A DNA stretch of 64,000 nt. It comes from JBFHIJ01 sp963678775 (lineage in GTDB: Bacteria > Bacteroidota > Ignavibacteria > Kapaibacteriales > UBA2268). The notes beneath the pieces are model-generated. The model was given only the letters and a program-made list of their open reading frames with translations. It ran no database searches and was not told where the DNA came from. The stretch covers positions 496,001 through 560,000 of the forward strand of contig CAXXGR010000007.1 of assembly GCA_963678775.2 (NCBI GenBank), read 5' to 3'. Position numbers and translations under genes: made by a program. Every line of letters begins with the position of its first letter. The first letter of the stretch is position 1. This document shows positions 45,871 through 54,470 of the stretch, piece after piece.

Positions 45871-46988
45871 TAGTGTGAATGATTCTTCTCAAACTCCATC
45901 AGTGCGACTCCGATGATTTGATCCATATTATAATATTTATATTCAGCTAACCTACCAACAAAGAATGTATTTTTAAGTTTTTCCGTTTCTTTTTTATACA
46001 GTTCGAAACGTTTATGGTTTTCTTCATTAGGGATAGGGTAATAAGGATCGTTTAAGCCTTTTTTGTACTTAGTTGGATATTCATAAGCAATAGTTGTTTT
46101 CGAGCTCTCAGAAGGCAAGAAATGAGCAAATTCAGTAATTCTGGTATAATCTTGTGTGTTAGGATAATTTACTTGAGCGACTTCTTGGAATTTTCCTTTT
46201 TCATAAGTCTGCAAATCAAAATTTAGAGAACGATATGGAAGGTCTCCGTGTAATTTGTCAAAGAAATTATCAAGTGAACCTGTATAAATCATCTTATCGA
46301 ATTTAATATCTTCTAAAATGTCTTTATAATCAGTTTTTAACAGAATATGAATATTGGGGTGGCTAAGCATAGATTCAAAAATCTTTGTATAGCCGTTGAG
46401 AGGTATACCTTGATAAGCATCTTGGAAGTATCTGTTGTCTCTGCTGGTGTATATAGGTACTCTAGCTGTAACACTAAAGTCAATTTCTTCAGGTTTTAGT
46501 CCCCATTGTTTCATAGTATAGCCCACAAAGACATGCTTATATATGTAATCTGCAAGGAATTTTAAGTCTTTATTCTCATTTTCCATCAATTTTAGAATAG
46601 GCACTTTAATGCCATATCCATATTTTTCTAAAAGAAGGTTTTCAAGTTTAGATGCATAGTTATGAGGAAAAACTGAATATATTGAATTAAAATTGAACGG
46701 AACAGGTACTTTCATACCTTCTACATCAGCTAATACTCGGTGGTAATAAGGGTACCATTCTGTAAACTCAGATAGATAGTCCCATACTTTTTTGGATGGA
46801 GTATGGAAAATATGAGGACCATATTTGTGAATCAAAATTCCATGTTCGTTGGGATAATCATAACAATTACCGCCAATGTGGAACCTTTTGTCAACAACTA
46901 AAACTTTTTTATCTAACTTAGTAGCAAGTCTTTCTGCAAGCACACTGCCAGCAAAACCGGCTCCAACGATTAAGTAATCAAATTTCAT
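45870..46988 (-). CDS. glf: UDP-galactopyranose mutase
   Basis: 372 residues. The FAD-binding motif VGAGFAGSVLAERLA is at the N-terminus, with HIGGNCYDY, the HKYGPHIFHT motif and the C-terminal GRLAEYKYYNMDQ. It converts UDP-galactopyranose to UDP-galactofuranose for surface glycans. It overlaps the flippase gene by four bases, so galactofuranose is probably part of the glycan that the flippase exports. Confidence 0.95.
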   Translation of the reverse strand: MKFDYLIVGAGFAGSVLAERLATKLDKKVLVVDKRFHIGGNCYDYPNEHGILIHKYGPHIFHTPSKKVWDYLSEFTEWYPYYHRVLADVEGMKVPVPFNFNSIYSVFPHNYASKLENLLLEKYGYGIKVPILKLMENENKDLKFLADYIYKHVFVGYTMKQWGLKPEEIDFSVTARVPIYTSRDNRYFQDAYQGIPLNGYTKIFESMLSHPNIHILLKTDYKDILEDIKFDKMIYTGSLDNFFDKLHGDLPYRSLNFDLQTYEKGKFQEVAQVNYPNTQDYTRITEFAHFLPSESSKTTIAYEYPTKYKKGLNDPYYPIPNEENHKRFELYKKETEKLKNTFFVGRLAEYKYYNMDQIIGVALMEFEKNHSH

Positions 46989-48400
46989 TTTATAAAATAT
47001 CCTTTTACTTCAGCAATAGTAAATGTTTTTGTTATGATATTTAGGCAAAGGAAAACGACAAAGCTGATTATCCCTGCTATTATCTCATACATTCCATAGG
47101 TATTTAGGATATATCCTAAATAGGAGGAAATGACTGCTAATAACAATGCTTTTAACATATCTAATAGAAATATTTTCTTGATTGCGATATAATACGCAAT
47201 AGATAAACCAATAAGTAAGGTTAATTCCGATAACACAGTTACCCAAGCGGCTCCAATCGCACCATATTTTGGTATTAAGATTATATTAAGTACTACACTG
47301 ATGATAGCACCTATACCCATGGCGTACATCATAGATTTTTCCTTTTTAATTGCTATAAGCTGAGGAGATAAGGAAGTGTTGACATAGACTATAAAAGAAG
47401 TCAGCATCAATATCTTCATGATGTCAATTGATAGAGTATACTCAGTAGAAAAAGCCGTTATAATAATAAAATCAGCAAAAGTATAAAATCCGGTAGAGAC
47501 TATAGCACCTGTAATAAAAATCAGAACCGAATATTTTTTAGCTACTCTTATGAAATCTACTGTACCGTATGACTTTGAAAGAACAGGGAAAAAAGCACCT
47601 TGTATAATTGCTGTAGGTAGTATAGCAAATACCATTATTTTAAAAGCTGCGTTGTACTGGCCGGCAAGTGAAGCATCAGTAAAGTAAATACCTAATATCA
47701 GAATATTGAAAGTATTGAGCAAGGTGACAAAAAAATTCGAGAATGTGATCGGTAGAGCCGGCTTAATGAGTTTTTTCCAAAGAGGAATGTCAAAAGAAAT
47801 CTTTATTTTTCCAGTAGTTTCGGTATAATAGAATATCATCCAAAGGGCATTAACCATTGCAGCGGTGCTATTTATTAAAAGTGCTATAATCACATCATCA
47901 GGGCTATGTACTAATATCATAACTCCGGATAGGTTAACTAATCCGGTAACAAGCTGCCTGATGGCGAGTACTTCCATCTTCTCTATGCCCTGATAATACC
48001 AATCAAGCATAGTTGCCTGAGAGAACAAAGTCAAGCCTGTTGCCCAAATTGCATATTTATAAACATCAGGTTTATCAAGGAAAAACGGTAATATAAAAAT
48101 ACATACAGCAGCAAAAAATGACAATAAAGTACGTATTGTCAAAATACCATTTACTAGTCGTCTTTTTTCTGATTCTGTTTTAGAACTTGCCACTTCGCGA
48201 GTTCCAAGAGTATTAAAGCCGAGATTCACAATCATCAAGAAATAGACAATTACACTGTTAGAAAAGCCAATAATCCCAAAGTTATTATCGAGTAGTGTTC
48301 TGGCTAAGTATGCTGTAGTAATAAACATAATCCCTTTGCTAGCAGCCTCCGCTACAGACAAAGAGAGTATGTTTTTTAAAATTTTATTAGAGGATACCAT
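46985..48400 (-). CDS. Wzx-type polysaccharide flippase
   Basis: 471 residues from the ATG at 48400, with about 12-14 membrane helices. The alternative 15-residue longer start adds nothing typical of the family. The sequence LSLSVAEAASKGIMFITTAYLARTL at the start is the usual opening of MOP-superfamily O-antigen/capsule flippases. It moves undecaprenyl-linked repeat units to the periplasmic face. It lies between the GH57 gene (48 bases upstream) and glf (overlap). Confidence 0.88.
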   Translation of the reverse strand: MVSSNKILKNILSLSVAEAASKGIMFITTAYLARTLLDNNFGIIGFSNSVIVYFLMIVNLGFNTLGTREVASSKTESEKRRLVNGILTIRTLLSFFAAVCIFILPFFLDKPDVYKYAIWATGLTLFSQATMLDWYYQGIEKMEVLAIRQLVTGLVNLSGVMILVHSPDDVIIALLINSTAAMVNALWMIFYYTETTGKIKISFDIPLWKKLIKPALPITFSNFFVTLLNTFNILILGIYFTDASLAGQYNAAFKIMVFAILPTAIIQGAFFPVLSKSYGTVDFIRVAKKYSVLIFITGAIVSTGFYTFADFIIITAFSTEYTLSIDIMKILMLTSFIVYVNTSLSPQLIAIKKEKSMMYAMGIGAIISVVLNIILIPKYGAIGAAWVTVLSELTLLIGLSIAYYIAIKKIFLLDMLKALLLAVISSYLGYILNTYGMYEIIAGIISFVVFLCLNIITKTFTIAEVKGYFIK

Positions 48401-48448
48401 TAGATTCCAATAAATGTCAAATAGAGCAATGGCAAATTTAAACAAATA

Positions 48449-50167
48449 TTATTTAGTCCACCATTTAAGATTGAGCTCTTCGAATAATGAATTTCTATTT
48501 TCTACATTTAGCAGATAAGAAAGTTCAGTAGGAGAGAGAGTTTTGCTAGTTTTAAAATCCTCAAATAGCGAACATAATTTATTGAAATCTGAATTATGAT
48601 AGAAAAATCTTTGCTCTGCGTAATCGGTAGCGCTTTTATTGTGAATCAAAAATTGCCAGTCACTAGCCTGCATAAGTAGTAACTCTCTGAGGGCTTGCTT
48701 CAATATCCTTTCTTCTAATTTATTAAGAGCATCAATGTCTAGGTTAGAAATCAAATTAGAGAAACGTAGTTCACTGTTATAAATTTGTTCCCAAGTCCAT
48801 TTAGTTTCTTTATTTATCCATACTTCGTGGGTGTTGTTTTCACCCCAAGAACCTTCTGGTAAGTGAATAACATCTTTTGCATTTTCTTTTAAATACTGTT
48901 CGTGAGCAGTAGTAGCGTTTACAAACGGTGATTTAGAAATGCCTTCTAATACATGTCTTAAAAACTCAGGTCCTTCGAACCACCAATGCCCAAATAACTC
49001 AGTATCAAAAGGAGTGCAAACAGCACCTTCTATTCCGGTTTTGTTTTTAAAAAAGTTAAGAGTGTTTTCTATATGATGGATAAAGTGATTGGCTTGTAAA
49101 TCTACCTTTTCAGCAGTCCAATCTGGATGGTACAGCTGCTTGTACATCATATCAGCTTTACTATCTGTAACACGCCAGTATCTAAGCATGGAGCCTAACT
49201 GCTTTTTATGAAAATCTAAATAGTCTGGTTGCCCCGGATAACCTACTTCTCCACTCCACACCTGCATAGAAATATCTCTATGTCTAGTGAAAATGGCAGC
49301 CGTTCCATATTGTATTTCATCAGAAGAGCTAACTTCATAGACTCTTAACGGATCTCTGTCAAAACTCCACGGAGTATGCTGGAAACCTTCGTCATCAATA
49401 GAAATAAAATGTTCCTTTTGATCATCTAAATACTTACCCACAGGATAAGAGTCTTCCAATAGTTTCTGATCTGTTACAAAATATTTGATACCGTACTGTG
49501 ATATTATATTTTCAACGCCTGGCCTAAGTCTACTGTCATTGTATGGAGCCACAGGTATAAAAGATTTCCATTCGTAGCTCGGACGATAAGCACATTCCGG
49601 TAGCCATATTCCACGAGGCTCCCTTCCAAAATGTTTTTTGTAGTTTTCTACCGCAAGTTTCACCTGTAGGTGAATGCTTTCTTCTGTAGCAAGAAGAGGG
49701 AAGTAACCATGAGTCGCTCCACATGTCATAATTTCTATAGCACCATCATCTTGTAAAGATTTTAGTGAATTTACTATGGAGCCATTATATTTGGAGATAA
49801 AATCATGTTTTCTATCGGCATACCAGTTCTGCCAATATTCACTCAAATAGATATGATGAGGATCATAACCCCATGATTTAAAATCTTGATTGTCTTTTTT
49901 TGCATCCGCAATTTTTTCGTCACAATATTTGATAAACTTGTTTCTAAAGTCCGGGTGCTCAAGCTGTTCGCATAGAACAGGTGAAATATCCAAGGTTACT
50001 TTTGGTAATATGCCCTTAGCAGTTAAATCATTGAAAACGTTAAGCAGAGGGATGTAACATTCGGCAACTGCCTCTGTCATCCAATCTTCACCGTGAGGCC
50101 AATTCCCGTGATTCAATACCCAGGGAAGGTGGGTATGCAAAATAAGCACATAATTTCCTGCAAACAT
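48449..50167 (-). CDS. GH57-family glucan branching enzyme-like protein
   Basis: 572 residues. HTHLPW near the N-terminus, the nucleophile Glu191 in IWLPECAYRP, and the proposed acid/base Asp in TPFDTELFGHWWFEGP are the GH57 branching-enzyme landmarks, and a C-terminal helical DUF1957-like domain follows. Family members form alpha-1,6 branches in glycogen-like glucans. It is followed at once by a flippase and glf and not by glycogen genes, so a role in an extracellular or surface alpha-glucan is possible, although shared transcription does not prove it. Confidence 0.85.
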   Translation of the reverse strand: MFAGNYVLILHTHLPWVLNHGNWPHGEDWMTEAVAECYIPLLNVFNDLTAKGILPKVTLDISPVLCEQLEHPDFRNKFIKYCDEKIADAKKDNQDFKSWGYDPHHIYLSEYWQNWYADRKHDFISKYNGSIVNSLKSLQDDGAIEIMTCGATHGYFPLLATEESIHLQVKLAVENYKKHFGREPRGIWLPECAYRPSYEWKSFIPVAPYNDSRLRPGVENIISQYGIKYFVTDQKLLEDSYPVGKYLDDQKEHFISIDDEGFQHTPWSFDRDPLRVYEVSSSDEIQYGTAAIFTRHRDISMQVWSGEVGYPGQPDYLDFHKKQLGSMLRYWRVTDSKADMMYKQLYHPDWTAEKVDLQANHFIHHIENTLNFFKNKTGIEGAVCTPFDTELFGHWWFEGPEFLRHVLEGISKSPFVNATTAHEQYLKENAKDVIHLPEGSWGENNTHEVWINKETKWTWEQIYNSELRFSNLISNLDIDALNKLEERILKQALRELLLMQASDWQFLIHNKSATDYAEQRFFYHNSDFNKLCSLFEDFKTSKTLSPTELSYLLNVENRNSLFEELNLKWWTK

Positions 50168-50189
50168 ACTAATCTCGAATAAATAAAAA

Positions 50190-50210
50190 AAGGGGCATTG
50201 TATGCCCCTT
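50190..50210 (-). terminator. terminator after DUF3467 gene
   Basis: AAGGGGCAT (50190-50198) pairs with ATGCCCCTT (50202-50210); on the minus strand it is followed by a long T-run. Confidence 0.85.
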
Positions 50211-50241
50211 GTAACGTAAGAAAATTTAATAAATTTTCAAA

Positions 50242-50574
50242 CTAATTTACTTTTGATGTTTTACCTGAAAATTCGGGTAAATCTTCAACTTTTGGAGAGT
50301 CTGCTTTTATTTCGCCGTGAACTCCTTCGTATTTAGCAAGATTTTCACCCAAAGCTTTAAACATCATTTTGGCATGTTGCGGAGTCATGATAATTCTGGA
50401 GTGAACTTTTGCAGTAGGTACACCCGGCAAAATGCGAGTAAAATCTATAACAAATTCAGCATTTGAATGTGAAATTATTGCTAAGTTAGAATAAATTCCT
50501 TGTGCTTCAGGTCCGCTTAGCTCGATATTGATTTGTTGACCTTTTTGTTCCGGGCTGTTCTTTTTGTCTGCCAT
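50242..50574 (-). CDS. DUF3467 protein
   Basis: 110 residues, soluble. It matches the DUF3467 pattern: INIELSGPEAQGIYSNLAIISHSNAEFVIDF with RIIMTPQHAKMMFKALGENLAKYE. The family is widespread in Bacteroidota and unassigned in function. It lies 38 bases after the TPR lipoprotein gene and is closed by a terminator, so the two may share a transcript. Confidence 0.9.
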   Translation of the reverse strand: MADKKNSPEQKGQQINIELSGPEAQGIYSNLAIISHSNAEFVIDFTRILPGVPTAKVHSRIIMTPQHAKMMFKALGENLAKYEGVHGEIKADSPKVEDLPEFSGKTSKVN

Positions 50575-50612
50575 GTCATTTCTCTTTTAGTTTGTGATTA
50601 ACAAAAAACAAA

Positions 50613-52112
50613 TTATTTTATTTTTGCCTGTATAGCTTTTAGTTTTTCTGTTTCTTTAAGATTACTATAAATTCTTACCAATTGCAAATAATACGCTTGT
50701 TTATCAGCTTCATCAGTAATTGTACTTTCTAAACCTTCCAGCTGAGTCAGGTATTCTTTGAGTTTAGCTTTATTGTCTTGATAGTCATATATGTTTACTA
50801 GTTCAGCTATTATGATAGGATCACCTTTAAACTCTTCAGTTTTTAAAGCAGCTTCAAAAGACTCAGCAGATTGAGTCAATACTTCTTTTACTTCAGTAAA
50901 ATCTCTTTCATATTTTGAATCTTGATCGTACTTCTCATTTTCTTTCTTCTGAAGATTTGATGCAAGGTTTTTATATGAAGATGCAAGGTTTCTCAAAGCA
51001 AACGGATAATTTGGTTCAACCGCAAGAGCTTGTTTATATTGATAGATAGCTTCTTCAGTTTTTTGTTCGTTAGCTAATAGATCAGCATACTGAGTTCTTG
51101 TTTGAAAATCTTGAGGGTCATTTTTTATCCTAGATTTCATTTTTTCAAGAGCTTGGTCAATTTTACCTGCTCTTTGGTAGCATGCAATAACAAATTTGTT
51201 AAGTTGAGCGTCGTTAGGATTAGTTTGTTGCATCATTTGTGCATATTTGATTGCATCATCAAAATTTTCACTTTTAAAACTAATATCAGCTAATCTGCTT
51301 AATGGAGTTATATCAAATTCCTCAGCTGCATATTTTTCTTGTTCTAACCAATTTTCAGGCATGTCATATTTGAAAGAGAAAAAGGATGCTTTATCGTCCA
51401 TAAATTTCTTTTCAAATCCAAGGTATGCTTCTTTACCATTAATCTCAAAAACGTCAACTATTATAGAATCTTGACTTCCTGGTTTTAAAGTAGTTTTAGT
51501 ATCGTTTGGCTGACCTAAAGTGCTAATTATTTCTGATCTTTCAGTACCGATATATAATTTTTTAGAAGACATGATGTCTAATTTTGGAGAAATAAGCTCT
51601 ACATAATCTTTAAAGACTTTCAAAGCTTCAGTTTGTTTATTCATATTTTCTAAAATAGTACCTTTTATAGGATACAGCAAAGTGCTATTAGGCTTTGTTT
51701 TGATTCCCATATCAGAGAAGTAAAGAGCAGAATCTAAATACTTCTTATCTTGGATGCCCTTATTATAGTAACTAATAGTAGAGGAATAGCATTTAGCCCA
51801 AAGTTGATATCTATTCAGTGATACTTGTTGTTGATCTTTTGGTTCTTTAGCTGCTTTTTCCCATTTACTTAAAATGTCAAGTTGTTTTTCAGTTTGATTG
51901 GTCTTGTCATAAACATCGTACAGCAAATCCAAAGCATCTTCATTGGATGGATTTACCTTCAACTCTTTGTTCAAGAGCTCTATAGCTTCGGGGTATTTCT
52001 TTTGCTTGATTTTGTTTCTAGCCGAAGAAACATTCATGGAAGCGCATTGGAAACTTTGTGTAAGGATAGCGCCACCTAAAAGAACGAGCAAATAAATAAG
52101 ATATTTACGCAC
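50613..52112 (-). CDS. TPR-repeat envelope protein with inserted BamE-like segment
   Basis: 499 residues. The N-terminal signal ends at a Cys (SFQC, Cys23), a plausible but imperfect lipobox. TPR helices occupy about 30-190 and again 270-500 (for example YPEAIELLNKELKVNP, TEEAIYQYKQALAVEPNY). Between them, about 190-260, is a stretch (YIGTERSEIISTLGQPND...YLGFEKK) resembling the SmpA/OmlA (BamE) fold, which is unusual inside a TPR protein. It probably acts as a periplasmic scaffold. Partner unknown. Confidence 0.8.
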   Translation of the reverse strand: MRKYLIYLLVLLGGAILTQSFQCASMNVSSARNKIKQKKYPEAIELLNKELKVNPSNEDALDLLYDVYDKTNQTEKQLDILSKWEKAAKEPKDQQQVSLNRYQLWAKCYSSTISYYNKGIQDKKYLDSALYFSDMGIKTKPNSTLLYPIKGTILENMNKQTEALKVFKDYVELISPKLDIMSSKKLYIGTERSEIISTLGQPNDTKTTLKPGSQDSIIVDVFEINGKEAYLGFEKKFMDDKASFFSFKYDMPENWLEQEKYAAEEFDITPLSRLADISFKSENFDDAIKYAQMMQQTNPNDAQLNKFVIACYQRAGKIDQALEKMKSRIKNDPQDFQTRTQYADLLANEQKTEEAIYQYKQALAVEPNYPFALRNLASSYKNLASNLQKKENEKYDQDSKYERDFTEVKEVLTQSAESFEAALKTEEFKGDPIIIAELVNIYDYQDNKAKLKEYLTQLEGLESTITDEADKQAYYLQLVRIYSNLKETEKLKAIQAKIK

Positions 52113-52261
52113 TTTAATAACTCCTAATATTTAATATAGATTTTGCAATTACTACTAAGATAATAAAGCTTTGCATGTGAACAAAAGATTTTAAGTCAAG
52201 TATAAACAACTTATTACAAATTAATACTAAGGCAATATTAATGGATACACAAATATAAGAA

Positions 52262-52290
52262 AAAAGAGAGACATAGAATGCCTCTCTTTT
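52262..52290 (-). terminator. terminator after RlpA-like gene
   Basis: AAAAGAGAG (52262-52270) pairs with CTCTCTTTT (52282-52290); on the minus strand the stem ends in a T-rich run. Confidence 0.7.
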
Positions 52291-52291
52291 G

Positions 52292-53089
52292 CTATATTCC
52301 GGCAATCAATATATCTTGTTTGAATTGCTCTAATTTTGTTATGTCGATTTTACCAATAAAGTATATTGAATCAGATTTACGAGTTTGTCTTTTTACTTTT
52401 TTACCTGCATGAACAAACAAGAAAGTGTCTTCTTCATCTAATTGGTCATATTTTTCTACTGCTTGATTAAAATTGTTGAGTGTATCGCTGATGGTAACAA
52501 AATTCTCAGGTATACACATCAAATCTTTGTTGTAAGAATAAGCATAATAGTAGCTTTGACTAGAATCTTTAATGTCTCTAACCTTAAATCTTTTGTCAAT
52601 AAAACCTTCTAGTTTTACTTTAGGCAGTCCCATACCTTCAATGGATTTCGCTGACCCGTATGATAAATCTAAAATTCTTTTTCTGACAAATGGTCCTCGG
52701 TCATTTATTCTTACAAGCACCTTTTTGTTTGTTTCTAAGTTAGTAACTCTTAGTATTGTTCCAAATGGCAAATTTCTGTGGGCAGCAGATAATTTAAACA
52801 TATTAAATCTTTCGCCATTAGCCGTCTTTCTTGTGTGAAATCTTTTAGCATAGTGAGAAGCTATGCCTGTAGTATCGTAAATAAGTTCGTTACTGATGTC
52901 TATCTGATGCAATATTTCATCGTTACTGATGACATCCCTGCTATCTACTAACTCAGAGCTTATTTCAACTCTTTCGTCAGCAAGTGCTATTAACTGCAAT
53001 GAGATTATAAGTAGAGATACAAGTATAGCCGGTATTAAAAAATAATAAACTTTTGCGGCCTTGTTATTACTTGTGTTAGATATACCCAT
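52292..53089 (-). CDS. RlpA-like double-psi beta-barrel protein
   Basis: 265 residues. An N-terminal membrane anchor (about 15-38) precedes the RlpA DPBB domain (about 75-165): GIASHYAKRFHTRKTANGE, AAHRNLPFGTILRV, VRINDRGPF and RILDLSYGSAK. RlpA proteins are septal lytic transglycosylases acting on glycan strands lacking stem peptides. The last ~100 residues are not a SPOR domain I recognise. It has a strong promoter and a structured leader with a short upstream ORF, listed separately. Confidence 0.9.
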   Translation of the reverse strand: MGISNTSNNKAAKVYYFLIPAILVSLLIISLQLIALADERVEISSELVDSRDVISNDEILHQIDISNELIYDTTGIASHYAKRFHTRKTANGERFNMFKLSAAHRNLPFGTILRVTNLETNKKVLVRINDRGPFVRKRILDLSYGSAKSIEGMGLPKVKLEGFIDKRFKVRDIKDSSQSYYYAYSYNKDLMCIPENFVTISDTLNNFNQAVEKYDQLDEEDTFLFVHAGKKVKRQTRKSDSIYFIGKIDITKLEQFKQDILIAGI

Positions 53090-53109
53090 AAGGGGGTAAC
53101 CTCATATTG

Positions 53110-53190
53110 TGAAACATAACAAATAGTCGGAGTTGCTTTATACCCGAAAAGCAACAAAGACTATATTAAAACATAAGTACCTATGTTTCA
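53110..53190 (-). promoter_or_regulatory. nested hairpin in the leader of the RlpA-like gene
   Basis: Three nested inverted repeats share one axis: TGAAACATA/TATGTTTCA (53110-53118, 53182-53190), ATAGTC/GACTAT (53123-53128, 53159-53164) and GTTGCTTT/AAAGCAAC (53132-53139, 53148-53155). It lies 20 bases before the RlpA start codon, within the predicted transcript. It matches no riboswitch that I know. Confidence 0.6.
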
Positions 53191-53191
53191 T
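53138..53191 (-). CDS. candidate 17-residue leader ORF
   Basis: ATG at 53191-53189, preceded six bases earlier by AGAGGT, then 17 codons (MKHRYLCFNIVFVAFRV) to a TAA at 53140-53138. The stop falls inside the innermost hairpin of the leader, so ribosome position could alter folding. It may be chance. Confidence 0.3.
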   Translation of the reverse strand: MKHRYLCFNIVFVAFRV

Positions 53192-53233
53192 TTATTTACC
53201 TCTATTTGAATACAATACGAATAACATGGACGG

Positions 53234-53264
53234 CAAAGATAATATATAAATTGTAAATACAAAA
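53234..53264 (-). promoter_or_regulatory. consensus Bacteroidota promoter, RlpA-like gene
   Basis: On the minus strand TTTTG (53260-53264), 18-base spacer, TATCTTTG (53234-53241). This is the best -33/-7 match in the window. Confidence 0.7.
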
Positions 53265-53265
53265 T

Positions 53266-53291
53266 AAAAATGCAACATAAAGTTGCATTTT
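53266..53291 (-). terminator. terminator after beta-barrel protein gene
   Basis: AAAATGCAAC (53267-53276) pairs with GTTGCATTTT (53282-53291); the minus-strand side continues in T. Confidence 0.85.
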
Positions 53292-53325
53292 CATCAAAAT
53301 CCAGAAGATATGTTAATAGGATTCG

Positions 53326-54363
53326 CTATATATGCCATCCTAACTTCATTGTGAATACACTATTGGAGAATGAATAAGTACCCCACACAGGTACCTGCAT
53401 GTTTAAATCTAATATCAGTCGTTTCAAATATATTTGAAAGCCTAAATCTGCATTTAATGTTCTATCGTAAATAGGTGTTTTGGTATAATCAAAATAATAA
53501 TCTGAAGGAGGAGTATCTACGCTATGGAAATAATTATAGCCTATTTTTAAACTGGCTTCCTTCATGCTTTTTATATATACGGCAGTAGAGTGAAAAAGTT
53601 GATCAGAAAGTTCTTCACCTCTAACTAGATATTTGAAAGTTGATTTGACTTCGGTTTTGTTAAAAATTAAGCCGACTGAAGTACCTAAGTGCAATTCAAA
53701 AGCTCCATCACTTAAGAACTCTTTATTAGTGCCGGGCCATGGAGGTACAAATCTGATTGCTTCATTATCGTTTTCATCTGTATACGTTTCCGGCGTAACC
53801 TCAGAGCCGGGAATATGGTCTTGAGAGCCACCGGGAATTCTGATTTCGCCTAATATGGAATTAAAAAAGAAAGAATTATACGTAAAATATTCGCCACCTA
53901 AAGCAAGGTAGGACATAAAACTTTTAGACTGCTCCGGGAATTCATTTTTCGCTAAATCTTGATTAAAACCATCTTCAGTAATGAGTGAATATGTGATTTG
54001 TTGATTCATTGCATTTGTTTCAAACGGCATCGTAAGATATATCATGTTGTTATTGTCAAAGAAATATTCAACATGAATACCATAACGTTTTTTATTTACA
54101 TCGAATGTCCAATTCGCAGGATCTAAAATAGTAATAGAGTCGTTATCTACTTTTTGTCTTATCTTTTCTATATCAATATCTATTTGACCATATTTATTCC
54201 CATCACCATCAAAAAATGAAGAATAAGAATGATCTTGGTAAAAGAACATAATATTTAGACCACTTTTGTCAAAATCGTCTTTGTCTTTGATTTTTTTTTG
54301 TGCGAACGCAAAACTTGTGTTTAAAAAACAAAACGCTATTATTAGCAAATAGATATTTCGCAT
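53326..54363 (-). CDS. putative outer-membrane beta-barrel protein
   Basis: 345 residues with a signal peptide (about 1-21, ending AFAQ). The rest alternates aromatic/polar strands with Asp/Asn-rich turns and closes with a strand SVFTMKLGWHI, as in outer-membrane barrels. I recognise no family. It is divergent from an RsbU-like phosphatase gene, with 107 bases between. Confidence 0.65.
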   Translation of the reverse strand: MRNIYLLIIAFCFLNTSFAFAQKKIKDKDDFDKSGLNIMFFYQDHSYSSFFDGDGNKYGQIDIDIEKIRQKVDNDSITILDPANWTFDVNKKRYGIHVEYFFDNNNMIYLTMPFETNAMNQQITYSLITEDGFNQDLAKNEFPEQSKSFMSYLALGGEYFTYNSFFFNSILGEIRIPGGSQDHIPGSEVTPETYTDENDNEAIRFVPPWPGTNKEFLSDGAFELHLGTSVGLIFNKTEVKSTFKYLVRGEELSDQLFHSTAVYIKSMKEASLKIGYNYFHSVDTPPSDYYFDYTKTPIYDRTLNADLGFQIYLKRLILDLNMQVPVWGTYSFSNSVFTMKLGWHI

Positions 54364-54420
54364 AGTTTATCCTTAAATATTAGATACTAAATACATTCTA
54401 AAATATAAGGAAATTATTAG

Positions 54421-54428
54421 TATTTTTG
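54421..54428 (+). promoter_or_regulatory. -7 element upstream of RsbU-like gene
   Basis: TATTTTTG fits TAnnTTTG, 42 bases before the ATG. No clear -33 box. Confidence 0.35.
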
Positions 54429-54470
54429 CTAAATAATTTTATATTTTATTAAGTCCTGCAAAATTTTATT

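Noticed and set aside
52114..52305. 63-residue open frame between the TPR and RlpA-like genes
   Set aside because: It overlaps the end of the RlpA-like gene and its terminator, has no ribosome site and low-complexity hydrophobic content; best explained as chance.
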